Counted from the first letter of the stretch, positions 8,577-17,441 are shown. The stretch: DNA of 38,581 bases from Chlorobiota bacterium (GCA_013151245.1 JAADIR010000011.1:1-38581), one strand, 5' to 3'. The notes: a model not told the origin generated them from the letters alone. Made by a program: numbers and translations.

Positions 8577-8612
8577 ATTGATAATTGATAATGGAAAATG
8601 TATAATTGGAAT
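8577..8612. repeat. AATTGATAATGGA-type AT-rich intergenic repeat
   Basis: This stretch upstream of the ArsA-like gene reads as repeated AATTGATAAT units. It resembles the AATTGAGAATGGATAATT repeats near 24147, 24392 (reverse) and 32612. Translated in frame it creates the spurious N-terminal extension of the ArsA-like ORF. Confidence 0.5.
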
Positions 8613-8725
8613 TTTGAGCATAACAATTAATGTTTCGGTTTGACTGATTGAATTTCTCATTCATTCCATCATCCATTCATTCATTCTTAAATTAGTTTTC
8701 AAAATTTCTTTACTTAAAAAACAAC

Positions 8726-8772
8726 TTGTCTCGATTTATCCCGATGCTTTTTATCGGGGTGTTTTTCCGAAA
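8726..8772. repeat. CCCGAT...ATCGGG hairpin region between two minus-strand genes
   Basis: A short inverted repeat CCCGAT/ATCGGG with an AT-rich loop sits between the 98-aa gene and the ArsA-like gene. Just upstream (about 8657-8687) there is a run of CATTC-like units. On the coding (minus) strand the hairpin is not followed by an immediate U-run, so it is not a convincing terminator. The 259-nt gap suggests the ArsA-like gene may have its own promoter. Confidence 0.4.
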
Positions 8773-8819
8773 ACGGAATGTTCCATTTATCGGGAAGGAT
8801 TTAACTTGTAATACTATAT

Positions 8820-9116
8820 TTAAATCACGTCAAACGCCGAAAGTAAATCGGAGAGCGGACTTTCGGCGACGTCAACTTTATTTAGCATTATTCTAAAATG
8901 CTTTTCCATTTCCGGCAGCAGATCAAGCGTAATCTGCATTGGCGGCGAGGGAAAGCCGACGAACGCGCCTAGTACAAGCAGCCCGAAAATATTTTCCATT
9001 TCGCCGTATTCGTATTCCAAAGTTTCTACCGCCATATTCCGAGTCGCTTCGCCGTAAGCGTTCCAGCCGTTTTTAATTTTTCCTTTAACTTTACTTAGAA
9101 AATTTTTTTCATCCAT
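8820..9116 (-). CDS. Conserved-looking 98-aa protein of unknown function
   Basis: A 98-aa product with a basic, charged N-terminus, one moderately hydrophobic central segment (IFGLLVLGAFVGFPSPP, about residues 43-59) and an acidic amphipathic C-terminal half. I do not recognise the family. The ATG lies inside the last codons of the 154-aa membrane gene (8-nt overlap), which strongly suggests a translated, coupled gene. It may be a small membrane-associated partner of the 154-aa protein. No catalytic motif is visible. Confidence 0.6.
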   Translation of the reverse strand: MDEKNFLSKVKGKIKNGWNAYGEATRNMAVETLEYEYGEMENIFGLLVLGAFVGFPSPPMQITLDLLPEMEKHFRIMLNKVDVAESPLSDLLSAFDVI

Positions 9117-9573
9117 TTTCGTTTGCCGTATTTTTGTTTATCCTGAAAAGTTTTTTCTCGAATCTGATTTTATTTGCCGAAGGGAAAAAATAGTAAGCCG
9201 AGTAGATTGATAAAAATGCAACAATAATAATGTAAATTTGATCTACGTCAAGAAACAAAGAAACAAATAAGAGATAAGGGGAAACCAAAGCGATCGAAAT
9301 GGTATTTTTTTCAAAAGCGATAAAATCGTTTGTCGGAACGGATTTTAGGTTTTTAACTTTATTAACAAACCAAGTTCTGTAAAAAACGGGCAGACCTACG
9401 CTGAATAAAGCCGCAAAAGAAGCGACAGCTATTGCGGCTATTTTAGAAACCTGAATTCCAAAACCATACCCGAAATATTTTACTAAATATAAAACCCCTA
9501 TTAAAAAGAGCGCGGGCAAAAGTTTTAAAAGATATAAATTCAGCAATTCCTTTTTGATATTGTTATTAGCCAT
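9109..9573 (-). CDS. Four-helix membrane protein of unknown function (154 aa)
   Basis: A 154-aa protein with four predicted transmembrane segments (about residues 15-33, 42-66, 92-109 and 111-130) and a short basic C-terminal tail. The start is well supported by GGAGGG 4 nt before the ATG. No family is recognised. It lies 75 nt downstream of cstA and overlaps the 98-aa gene by 8 nt, so cstA, this gene and the 98-aa gene may be co-transcribed. A role with CstA is possible but rests only on position. Confidence 0.62.
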   Translation of the reverse strand: MANNNIKKELLNLYLLKLLPALFLIGVLYLVKYFGYGFGIQVSKIAAIAVASFAALFSVGLPVFYRTWFVNKVKNLKSVPTNDFIAFEKNTISIALVSPYLLFVSLFLDVDQIYIIIVAFLSIYSAYYFFPSANKIRFEKKLFRINKNTANENG

Positions 9574-9648
9574 TTTCCCTCCGGAAGATTAGCGTAAAAA
9601 AAACGATCCGCAAACGCTAACGTTGCGTTCCGGTTAATAATAAACAAT

Positions 9649-11382
9649 TTAAGATGAACTTGCAGACCCCCGCAAATCCGAATTATCCTTCATTGAAGTT
9701 TTTATGAATTTCATAAATCCTTCGACGGCTACCCAAAGCATTGATATTATAATAATCAAATTAATAACTTGAAGTAAAATATTATTTGCGGCTCCAAAGT
9801 GAATTTGATTTTCAACCGCCGCCCAAAACGAGACGACGAGCATAAAAACCGCAGGCGCTGCGCTAATCAACCATCCCCATTTTACTCTTCCCTTTAGATA
9901 AACCGTAACGACAATCAAAGCGAGAGCCGCCAGCGTTTGATTAGTCGCTCCGAACAAAGGCCACAAAGCCAGAGCGCCTTTTCCGTTTGCGCCGGATGAA
10001 AAAATAAGAACCATCGCAGCTAATACGACAAAGCCGGTTGAAACATACTTGTTTCTGAAAGTTTTCGGAAAAGTTTCGGTAATAAGATATCTTTGAATAC
10101 GCGTTGCGGTATCGAGCGTCGTTCCGGCAAAGGATGCGACGAACACGCCCATTATTGCAACGCCGATGGTTTTCGGAATTCCGAGAGCTCCAAGCATATT
10201 AGCGGAACCGACGACAAATGCGCCGACTTTTGAACCTAAACCCTTCGCAGCCGCCCATGATGCGTAGTGGTGCGTCCAAGCTTCAGTTCCCAATAATGTA
10301 TGTCCGCCTACCGTTAAACCCATTCCGATTCCGGCGGTAGTTGCAATAATTACCAAAGTAGCGAGAGCGCCTTCCATCAACATTGAGCCGTATCCGACAA
10401 AAAGAGAATCGGATTCCTTGCGAACTTGTTTCGAAGAAGTTCCCGAAGAAACCAAAGCGTGAAATCCGGAAATAGCGCCGCAAGCAATTGTTATGAACAA
10501 GAAGGGCCAGAGCGGCGGCGTTCCGGTCGGATGCATTTGAACGGCGGGAGCGACGATATGAAGATTTCCGCTCAGAGCCGCAAATATTACTCCCAACACA
10601 AGCGCAGTCATTGCAATAATTAACTCGTGCGAATTAATATAATCGCGGGGCTGCAAAAGTTTGGTAACCGGCAGCACTGAAGCAATGAACGCATAAATTA
10701 AAAGAATAATCGACCAGAGCGCGATTGAAGATAATCCGAACATTGACGGCAATGAAATCGGAAGATAAACTCCCGCCACAACTGTGATATACATTGCAAC
10801 AACGGCGATGATTGACCATTTCAAAAGATTAGCGCCTTTGTTGTAAACCAAATAACCGAGATACATTGCAATGGGAATTTCCATCCAAACGGGAAACACC
10901 GCCGCCGGATACATTTGGAAAATAACGGCGATTACCAAACCGAAAATTGCAACGATAATCCATAATTCAAGGAATACTATAAAAAAGAAAAAGTATTTTG
11001 TTCGAGCGTTAATATATTTGGAGGTATATTCCGAAATAGATTTCCCCTCGTTTCTCATAGAAATTATCAGCGAACCGAAATCATGCGCCGCGCCCATTGC
11101 AATTGAACCGACAAACACCCAAATCAGAGCCGGAGCCCAGCCCCATATAACGGCAATTGCCGGACCTACAATGGGACCGGTTCCCGCAATTGAAGCAAAG
11201 TGGTGACCGAAAATCACTTCTTTTTTCGTCGGCACAAAATCCACGTCGTCTTCAAATTCAACCGACGGAACTTTATTCTTGTCATTTAAAGCGAATATCT
11301 TATTACCGATAAATTTACCGTAAACCTGATACATAATCACGTATCCGAGGAAGGTTAAAACCATTATTAATAAAGCTTCCAT
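9649..11382 (-). CDS. cstA: Carbon starvation protein CstA family transporter
   Basis: A 577-aa polytopic inner-membrane protein with the CstA N-terminal signatures GHHFASIAGTGPIVGPAIA and WGWAPALIWVFVGSIAMGA, then SEYTSKYI. Conserved mid-protein segments FHALVSSGTSSKQ and SFAGTTLDTATRIQRY follow. In E. coli, CstA and BtsT import peptides or pyruvate. This copy is shorter than E. coli CstA (about 700 aa) but has the complete core, as in the shorter CstA class. AAGG lies near the ATG. The hydrophobic small-protein genes follow on the same strand. Substrate (pyruvate versus peptides) cannot be decided. Confidence 0.92.
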   Translation of the reverse strand: MEALLIMVLTFLGYVIMYQVYGKFIGNKIFALNDKNKVPSVEFEDDVDFVPTKKEVIFGHHFASIAGTGPIVGPAIAVIWGWAPALIWVFVGSIAMGAAHDFGSLIISMRNEGKSISEYTSKYINARTKYFFFFIVFLELWIIVAIFGLVIAVIFQMYPAAVFPVWMEIPIAMYLGYLVYNKGANLLKWSIIAVVAMYITVVAGVYLPISLPSMFGLSSIALWSIILLIYAFIASVLPVTKLLQPRDYINSHELIIAMTALVLGVIFAALSGNLHIVAPAVQMHPTGTPPLWPFLFITIACGAISGFHALVSSGTSSKQVRKESDSLFVGYGSMLMEGALATLVIIATTAGIGMGLTVGGHTLLGTEAWTHHYASWAAAKGLGSKVGAFVVGSANMLGALGIPKTIGVAIMGVFVASFAGTTLDTATRIQRYLITETFPKTFRNKYVSTGFVVLAAMVLIFSSGANGKGALALWPLFGATNQTLAALALIVVTVYLKGRVKWGWLISAAPAVFMLVVSFWAAVENQIHFGAANNILLQVINLIIIISMLWVAVEGFMKFIKTSMKDNSDLRGSASSS

Positions 11383-11592
11383 AACAAAACCTTAAGATTT
11401 AGTTAATAGAATAATTATTTCAATGTTTATAATATTGAAGGAGGAAATCTGCGGGATTTTTTTTTGAAATAATTTTTTGAATACAGAAATTGTAATGAAT
11501 TGATGAATAATTACACGAAGGCAAGTAATTCTATTTGATAGGTTAAAAAGTATATCCATAACGCAACATATAAAAATATTTTTTTAAATTAA

Positions 11593-11629
11593 AATTTTCA
11601 AGCCCTTGCGAAAAACCCTTTTGAAAATT
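11593..11629. repeat. Imperfect stem-loop near the fetB remnant
   Basis: AATTTTCAA (11593-11601) is the reverse complement of TTGAAAATT (11621-11629), with a 19-nt loop. It lies between cstA's start and the decayed fetB 3' end. No poly-T tail follows, so a terminator role is weakly supported. Confidence 0.35.
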
Positions 11630-11670
11630 GAAGAACGGAAATTACGAAAAGGGATACATCTTTAATTTTT

Positions 11671-11949
11671 TTAATCTCTGTTTTTACGCGCGCCGTTATT
11701 AACAAAAACATCCAACCGTAATACTTCCCTTTTCTTAAAACAAATTCGCACAATCAGAAGAATTGCAAACACAACGCTTGTTATTGCGCTCGCAACAATA
11801 GCGATCATAATCATTATTTTGCATTTGATTGCCGTTTCGGGGCTTGCGCCGCCGAGTAGAACGCCGGTCATCGGCGACTATTCCCATTGTCGTCATCGCT
11901 GCGAGAGCGGGCTGTAGCGCAATAAAATAAGGAAGCAGCGCTTCGTATT
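11671..11949 (-). pseudogene. fetB: Decayed second fetB copy (3' part only)
   Basis: Two reading frames together match residues from Tyr171 to near the end of the intact FetB at 6165-7016. YEALLPYF, LQPALAAMTTMGIVA and, in another frame, MTGVLLGGASPETAIK all align. The first part lacks about five residues (RDSVR in the intact copy). An approximately 11-nt deletion just before MTGVLL removes the LPG turn and shifts the frame. No N-terminal 170 residues and no adjacent fetA are present. The ORF-track entries 11671-11871 and 11735-12058 are pieces of this remnant. It is a clear relic of a duplicated or separately acquired fetAB locus. Confidence 0.88.
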
Positions 11950-12058
11950 GCAAAGAAGCCCTCTCGATAAGACGTAAGAGGGGGGAGGTAAGAAACGTGG
12001 AAAGGGAAAAGGATAAAAGGGAAATGATTGCAGTCTTAAGAATAAATAGATTTAGCAT

Positions 12059-12423
12059 TAAAAATATTATCGGTTTTTAAGATAAAACAACCGAACAAAC
12101 TTCTGACTAATGAACAAGTTATTGAATATCTTTCATTATAGCTTTATAAAATAACCTTCGTTGTGCTCTATAAATCAGACAATTATGATGTGTAGCGGCA
12201 ATTTCTCCCTTTTCTAAAATCCTTCCCCTTATTTTACAATAAGTTACAGCTTTTAAGTGTTAAACTCAGGAAAATAATCGCGGATAATTATTCTTTTGCG
12301 TTCAATGTTTATTTTCTTTGCGCCCTTTGCGTGAAACTGTTTCTCGCAAGGCGCGCAAAGTTTTATAGCTTGACAATTTTGTTAGAAATATAATTTTTAT
12401 TGAAATTATTTTAGACGGCAGTA
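12059..12423. other. Non-coding gap with one strong hairpin
   Basis: No plausible gene is seen here. It contains a hairpin at 12316-12360: CTTTGCGCCCTTTGCG pairs in 14 of 16 positions with CGCAAGGCGCGCAAAG across a 13-nt loop. The stem is short CTTTGCG-like repeats. The rest is AT-rich with no recognised motif. The lysoplasmalogenase gene ends just to the right (minus strand), so the hairpin could help end that transcript. Confidence 0.5.
12316..12360. repeat. CTTTGCG inverted repeat
   Basis: A 16-bp arm pair (14 matches) with a 13-nt loop made of CTTTGCG-like units. It lies 64 nt beyond the stop codon of the minus-strand lysoplasmalogenase gene. It has no strong U-run on the minus strand. 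It may be a mobile palindromic repeat or a 3' end structure. Confidence 0.55.
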
Positions 12424-13041
12424 TCAATTCAAAACAACGCTTACCGCAAACAGAAGCTGGGCGGCGTAATAAGTCGGGAGAATAATTAATTGCGCAAACT
12501 TGAATTTTTTAACGAACTTATTCCACGCAAGAACCGAATCGGAAATTGTGAAAAGAATTGCGGCTAAAAAGATTATCGGGGAATTATCATTGCCGGATGT
12601 GAAAAATAAATTAGCCGCGCTCCAAAGCATAAGGGAAATCACGGTTACGTAAACGGCAATAGGAATAACCATTTTTGATTTCAAGGATTTTTTAATAATC
12701 AAAAAATAGCTTCCGGTCAAAAGAAAAATAGGAACGGCGCTCAAAAAAATGAAATTTTCCGTTTCGTTTAAGAACGCGATAAAATAAAAAACGTGCGAAA
12801 CCAAAAACGCCGCAACGCCGTATAAAAATCTTTTTTCGGAAAGCAAAAACAAATCGCCCGCCAAAGAAAAGAAAAGCGCCGCCATTATAAAAAATCTGTA
12901 ATCTGAATTAAAATCAAAAATCAATAAAAACAAAAGAAGAGAGAAGACCGGAATCCCTTTTGTTATTTTGTAAAGAACGGCGGCGCCGGTTTGAGCGGCA
13001 TAAACCGCGATTGCGGAGAGAATTATGTAAATAAAAATCAT
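12424..13041 (-). CDS. Lysoplasmalogenase (YhhN/TMEM86 family)
   Basis: A 205-aa protein with about eight transmembrane segments. It shows YhhN-family signatures: FFSLAGDLFLL (about residues 57-67), the FLVSHVFYF segment, and the C-terminal AILFTISDSVLAWNKF and TYYAAQLLFA. TMEM86/YhhN proteins hydrolyse the vinyl-ether bond of lysoplasmalogen in the membrane; activity here is inferred. The ATG overlaps the stop of the PDZ-phosphatase gene as ATGA (4 nt), so the two are translationally coupled. That coupling is unusual and suggests membrane-lipid status is tied to the phosphatase signal. Family assignment is good; the substrate is not proven. Confidence 0.8.
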   Translation of the reverse strand: MIFIYIILSAIAVYAAQTGAAVLYKITKGIPVFSLLLFLLIFDFNSDYRFFIMAALFFSLAGDLFLLSEKRFLYGVAAFLVSHVFYFIAFLNETENFIFLSAVPIFLLTGSYFLIIKKSLKSKMVIPIAVYVTVISLMLWSAANLFFTSGNDNSPIIFLAAILFTISDSVLAWNKFVKKFKFAQLIILPTYYAAQLLFAVSVVLN

Positions 13042-15596
13042 TGTCCCAAATACTTCACTAAAACTAATGTAATGTCGTCGCTCTGCTGATCCGATTGGCG
13101 AAAGTCGTAAAGCGCGTCGAGGATTTTTTGATTTATTATCTCGACGTTCTTCTCTTTGTTTTCTTTCAATATTGTTTTCAAAGGTTCAACGCCGAATAAC
13201 TCGCCGTTCGGCGAAATGTCTTCGGTAATGCCGTCGGAATAGAAAGCGAATAAATTGTCGGAATCCAGCGGAATTTCAATCTGTTCCAGAGTCGAATCAA
13301 AAACTTTTCCACGCTCAAGCCCAACGCCCAAACCTTTCGGCACAAATGTTTCGGCGCGATTGCCGGATATCTGGATTAACGGCGTATGCCCGGCGCGGCA
13401 AAAGAGGAGCGTGCGTTTCGTTAGATCGAAAAGTCCCACCGAAACGGTGATGAACCAGTTCCTTTCAATTTCGCTGAAGATTTTTTTGTTTACCTCAATC
13501 AAAACTTCGCGCGGGTCGGCGGCTTTTTCGGCGAAGAGGCGCATCATTGTCTGCAGCTTTGTCATATAGTAAGACGCCGCAAGCCCTTTGCCCGAAACGT
13601 CTCCGACGATTACGAAAAATTTATCGTCCGCAATTTTTATAATGTCGTAATAATCGCCTCCAACTTGGAGAGCCGGAATCATCGTTCCGGAAATTTCCAT
13701 TTGCGGAAAAATCGGAATTTCTTTCGGGAGAAGACTGCGCTGAATTTTTTTCGCGTTCTCAAGGTCTCTGTCCATTTTTACTTTTTCCGATTCCGATTCG
13801 TACAAACGGGCGTTTTCTATTGAAACCGCTATCTGATTTGCCACCGCCGACAAAAGCTCCAAATCCTTTCCGGCAAATTGCGACCCGGAATGTTTCAACC
13901 CGAATAAAACAAGTCCGATAACTTTTGATTTAATTAAAAGAGGAATGATTGTGAAAATCTCTTGTTTCTTTAGTTCGCCCGATATGGCGGGAAAAACCGT
14001 TTCGAAATCGTTTTGGTCGATAGCCGGAAGTTGTTTCAGTTTTTTCTTCTTATCGACAAAACGGAGTATTCTCATCTGATAATTTTTGAAGGATAATTTT
14101 TCGCCGTTGTAGCCGACGGAAAAATATGATCTGCATTCATTGCTGTTGCCGCTGCGGAGAACAAGTCCGGCTTTCTGAAGTCTCAGCGAATCGATGAATA
14201 TTTTTTTAATCGAATCGAGAATCGGATCGAGTTTTACTATTGTCGATACGTCGCGGCTGAATTTCACAAGAACTTCCTGAAAGGCAAACTGTTCGGGGTA
14301 AAACCTGCGCGTAAGGAGATCCTGAAATTTATCTTTTGTCGATTGAAAGACGAGCGCAAAACCGATAAAAATAATCGCCGCGAAAATTCCCTGATAATCG
14401 GAGCTGATTGCCTGACTGATTGACTGACCTAAAAAATAGATCAGAAAAAAATAAATTCCGGCAATTGAAAGAGTCGCCGTTCCATAGATAATTGTATTTT
14501 TGAAAACGTCGCTAACGTCCATCAGCGAATATTTAAATACCGAATAACCGAACGAAATAGGAACAAAAGTAATTAAAACAATCGGCAAAAAATATTCGGG
14601 CGAATTGAAAATTGCCGCGCGCGGAAGCGTGTTGGCGACAATCAGAAAATAAGCCAGCGCGCCCAAACCGAGCATATACCCAACGAGAATAATAAAAATT
14701 GAATTTCTTTCGCGCTTGGTTTTTAATTTGCTGTAACTTTTAAACAATGCAATTATGCCGGTAATGTTTCCGGCAATTCCCAAAACGCTCATAACGGAGA
14801 GCAGCAACATCTTTTCATAAGTAAATGATTTTGCATCCCAAGCTTCAAAAAGGAGCGACAAAAGAAATAAAACCGTTGGAATTGCATAAAGAATTTTTAT
14901 CGTCCATTTGCGCGTAATGATTTTTCTTTCGAGCGGAAAAACCCAAAAGAAGTGGACGACAACGAAGGGCAAAAACGCAAAGCCGAAAAGTCTTAAAAGA
15001 ATAAGGAAATTCAGAATCGAATCCGGAATGTAATCGAGCTTCATAAAATCAATTGTATTGAACGGCAGCGATGTGTTAGTGAAAATCAACATCACGCCAA
15101 TAAAAAAGAAAAGCCGCTGCGTTCTTCCGTAAGGGTTTGCCGCAATAACCATTGTCGCTATTATCATCCAAATAAACGCAAACAAAGCAAACGCCAATCT
15201 GGTAATGTTAATCAGTTTCTTTACTTCCACTTTTGTTTCAATCGTTTGTCCGTTCCGCTCAATTGTATAAACGGCTGAATCTCCGGCGGCTACTTGATCG
15301 AGCACATAGGTTGCAACATAAGTGTTTTTTACGGGAACGCCGTTTATCGCCACAAGTTTATCGCCGTCCCTAACTCCGGCGTTCCAGGTAACTCCTTCGA
15401 ATTTGACAAAGTCGAAATATACTTCAAGAGTGTCGGGCGCAATTCTTTTTGGAATCCACAAGCATTCGTCGTTTGACGTAGGGAGGATTTCCACCAAACT
15501 ATAAATTATTCCCAAACCCAAAATGATTGAGAGAAGAGAAATAAAAAGGAAAATCCTTTTAATGTTTTGTTCTATGTAGAATTTAATTTTTTTCAC
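13038..15596 (-). CDS. Membrane PDZ-GAF-SpoIIE (PP2C) phosphatase
   Basis: An 852-aa sensor phosphatase. Order: N-terminal TM (about residues 13-35); a PDZ-like domain (about 50-125, AGVRDGDKLVAINGVPV), apparently outside the cytoplasm; a block of membrane helices (about 130-425); a GAF domain (about 450-600, with IIPLLIKSKVIGLVLFG); a coiled linker; then a SpoIIE/RsbU phosphatase. Metal-binding motifs are intact: GGDYYD (about 642), GDVSGKG (about 662), FYSDGITE (about 785) and SDDIT (about 837). Such enzymes dephosphorylate STAS antagonists. The start is GTG at 15594-15596. It is translationally coupled to the lysoplasmalogenase gene and lies 163 nt after a second phosphatase. The signal sensed by the PDZ domain is unknown. 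Confidence 0.9.
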   Translation of the reverse strand: MKKIKFYIEQNIKRIFLFISLLSIILGLGIIYSLVEILPTSNDECLWIPKRIAPDTLEVYFDFVKFEGVTWNAGVRDGDKLVAINGVPVKNTYVATYVLDQVAAGDSAVYTIERNGQTIETKVEVKKLINITRLAFALFAFIWMIIATMVIAANPYGRTQRLFFFIGVMLIFTNTSLPFNTIDFMKLDYIPDSILNFLILLRLFGFAFLPFVVVHFFWVFPLERKIITRKWTIKILYAIPTVLFLLSLLFEAWDAKSFTYEKMLLLSVMSVLGIAGNITGIIALFKSYSKLKTKRERNSIFIILVGYMLGLGALAYFLIVANTLPRAAIFNSPEYFLPIVLITFVPISFGYSVFKYSLMDVSDVFKNTIIYGTATLSIAGIYFFLIYFLGQSISQAISSDYQGIFAAIIFIGFALVFQSTKDKFQDLLTRRFYPEQFAFQEVLVKFSRDVSTIVKLDPILDSIKKIFIDSLRLQKAGLVLRSGNSNECRSYFSVGYNGEKLSFKNYQMRILRFVDKKKKLKQLPAIDQNDFETVFPAISGELKKQEIFTIIPLLIKSKVIGLVLFGLKHSGSQFAGKDLELLSAVANQIAVSIENARLYESESEKVKMDRDLENAKKIQRSLLPKEIPIFPQMEISGTMIPALQVGGDYYDIIKIADDKFFVIVGDVSGKGLAASYYMTKLQTMMRLFAEKAADPREVLIEVNKKIFSEIERNWFITVSVGLFDLTKRTLLFCRAGHTPLIQISGNRAETFVPKGLGVGLERGKVFDSTLEQIEIPLDSDNLFAFYSDGITEDISPNGELFGVEPLKTILKENKEKNVEIINQKILDALYDFRQSDQQSDDITLVLVKYLGQ

Positions 15597-15615
15597 TATT
15601 TATAATTTTTTATCA

Positions 15616-15707
15616 CGGTCATTGCCAAGGAGTCCCGATTCATCGGGACGACTGAAGTAATCTCTCATAGATTGCTTCATCCCTAAAAACCGGATTCGCA
15701 ATGACCG
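15616..15707. repeat. Multi-branched inverted-repeat element (GGTCATTGC family)
   Basis: CGGTCATTGC (15616-15625) pairs perfectly with GCAATGACCG (15698-15707). Inside are the hairpin GTCCCGAT/ATCGGGAC (15632-15649) and the hairpin GAAGTAATCT/AGATTGCTTC (15654-15678, one G:U). The result is a closed three-way-junction shape in the only gap between two phosphatase genes. A second, larger copy lies at 26664-26805. It resembles the widespread GTCATTGCGA-type intergenic repeats of many bacteria. Confidence 0.75.
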
Positions 15708-15759
15708 GATACTTTTATAATTATCTTCTTGTATGAGTTAAATTTCTCATGAATGTTCG

Positions 15760-17439
15760 CTATTTGATTTTCAATACAAGCGCGGTGATATCGTCGGATT
15801 GAACGGCTCCGACCGTATGTTTCATCACATCGTTCATTATTACGTTTAACAAATCGTCCGCCGTTTTATCGCAATTAGAGAGCGCAAGTTTTTCCAATCT
15901 TTCGTCGGAATATTCTTCAAAATTTACGTTCATCGCTTCGGTAATGCCGTCGGTGAACGCTACGAGAACGTCTCCGCTTTGCAGCTTAATCTCGGCGGCT
16001 TCATAAGGAATTATCGTCTGCATCACGCCGAGAATCATTCCTCCTTTTTTCAGATGTTCGATCTCTCCGTTTCTGCAGAGAAGAGGAGGATTGTGTCCGG
16101 CGTTTACATATTCAAGTTTCATCTCTTTCCGGTTGATAATGCCCCAGAAAAAAGTGATGAAGCTGCCGTCCGTTGTGTTTTCGGAGACCAAATCGTTTAT
16201 CAAGTTAGACGCTTTGTCAAGCGTAATGTTCTGTTTCCAAATTGATTTTAAGAACGCCTGAACGTTTGCCATCAGCAAAGCCGCTTGAACTCCTTTGCCC
16301 GAAACGTCGCCGATTGCAATCAATGTTCGGTCGGAATCGAGTTCTAAAATATCGTAATAATCTCCGCCGACTTGCTTTGCCGAGTTATTCACGGCGGCTA
16401 TTTTATATTCTTCATAAACGGGAATTTTATTCGGCAGCAGACTTTTTTGAATTTTCCGCGCGGTTTCAAGTTCTTTTTCCAGTTTTTCTTTTTCCAGAGC
16501 TTCTTCAAAGAGCAGAGCGTTTTCTATTGAAATTATCGCCAAACTTCCCAGCGACGAAACAAATTCGATATCCGATTTTAAGTACGGAAGTTTATTGCCG
16601 CGCGCGCCCAGCAATATCAAACCTTTTGTTTTATTTTTAATTCTCATCGGGAGAATAAGTTCAATCCCGACGTCCGCAATGCTTGGAAATATTTCCTTTA
16701 TTTCATCGCATGAAATCGGCGCGTCTATTTTTTCGAAAGGATTTTCATCCAGAAATTTCAGAACGTTTTCCTCGGGAAATTTCGAATCGAGAATTTGAGG
16801 TTTGTCCGCCGCGGCGGAAAGTATCGCATACTTCGAGACGAGCATTTGCCCGATAATTGAATAGACGAGAAGTTTGTTAACCGTGCCGACCTCAAGCGCT
16901 CCGCTGAATTCTTTGCTCAAATCGAAAAGAGCGCTGAGTCTGTTGACTTTGGAATCGAGCTCTTTGTTAATTGTTTTTATTTTTTCAACCGTTAAAGAAT
17001 TTTCGATTGCCGTTGCGCCCGTGTTTGCTATTGTTCCGATGAATTCCATATCCGATTCAGAGTAGGGCATGTTTGTTAATTTTGATCCGAGAGCGATAAT
17101 TCCAATTACGCCGTTGTGCGAAATAAGTTTTTGAGTATATACTAATTTATTATCCGCGAGAAACCTTTTCAGTCGTTCGGAAAGTTCGCCGTCGATTAAA
17201 CTTTCTTTTGGAAAATCATTTATTCTTTCGGATGGAATTCCTTTAACGAGCTTCGGTTCCAGAATTCCGTCGTTTCCTTTCATGGCAATAATTCCGCGCG
17301 TTGTAAGGAGCTTTCCGAAAAGGGTGAGTAGAATGTTATTTAACGTAAACCCTACGTCGAGACTTGAATTTATCAGGTTGCTGAAATCCACGAAAGCCGA
17401 GAAATTTCGTAAAGCCGCATTTTGGTCTGATAAATTCAT
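15760..17439 (-). CDS. Cytoplasmic double-GAF SpoIIE (PP2C) phosphatase, RsbU-like
   Basis: A 559-aa soluble protein with two GAF-like domains (about residues 8-150 and 165-320), separated by a coiled segment (EKIKTINKELDSKVNRLSA). A second coil leads into a SpoIIE phosphatase. Motifs GGDYYDI (about 356), GDVSGKGVQAA (about 376), NAGHNPP, FTDGITEAM (about 495) and SDDIT (about 547) are all intact. No membrane segment is visible, so it senses a cytoplasmic ligand or partner. It starts 2 nt after the stop of the RsbW-like gene, so the STAS, kinase and phosphatase genes form a tight set. Its expected substrate is the phosphorylated STAS protein encoded two genes upstream; this is inferred from context. 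Confidence 0.92.
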   Translation of the reverse strand: MNLSDQNAALRNFSAFVDFSNLINSSLDVGFTLNNILLTLFGKLLTTRGIIAMKGNDGILEPKLVKGIPSERINDFPKESLIDGELSERLKRFLADNKLVYTQKLISHNGVIGIIALGSKLTNMPYSESDMEFIGTIANTGATAIENSLTVEKIKTINKELDSKVNRLSALFDLSKEFSGALEVGTVNKLLVYSIIGQMLVSKYAILSAAADKPQILDSKFPEENVLKFLDENPFEKIDAPISCDEIKEIFPSIADVGIELILPMRIKNKTKGLILLGARGNKLPYLKSDIEFVSSLGSLAIISIENALLFEEALEKEKLEKELETARKIQKSLLPNKIPVYEEYKIAAVNNSAKQVGGDYYDILELDSDRTLIAIGDVSGKGVQAALLMANVQAFLKSIWKQNITLDKASNLINDLVSENTTDGSFITFFWGIINRKEMKLEYVNAGHNPPLLCRNGEIEHLKKGGMILGVMQTIIPYEAAEIKLQSGDVLVAFTDGITEAMNVNFEEYSDERLEKLALSNCDKTADDLLNVIMNDVMKHTVGAVQSDDITALVLKIK

Positions 17440-17441
17440 CG

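Noticed and set aside
8561-8626. N-terminal extension of the ArsA-like protein
   Set aside because: Encoded by an intergenic AT repeat; the internal ATG gives a normal P-loop start.
11735-12058. 107-aa minus-strand protein
   Set aside because: Only its middle matches FetB and its end is out of frame; it is part of the fetB pseudogene plus flanking DNA.
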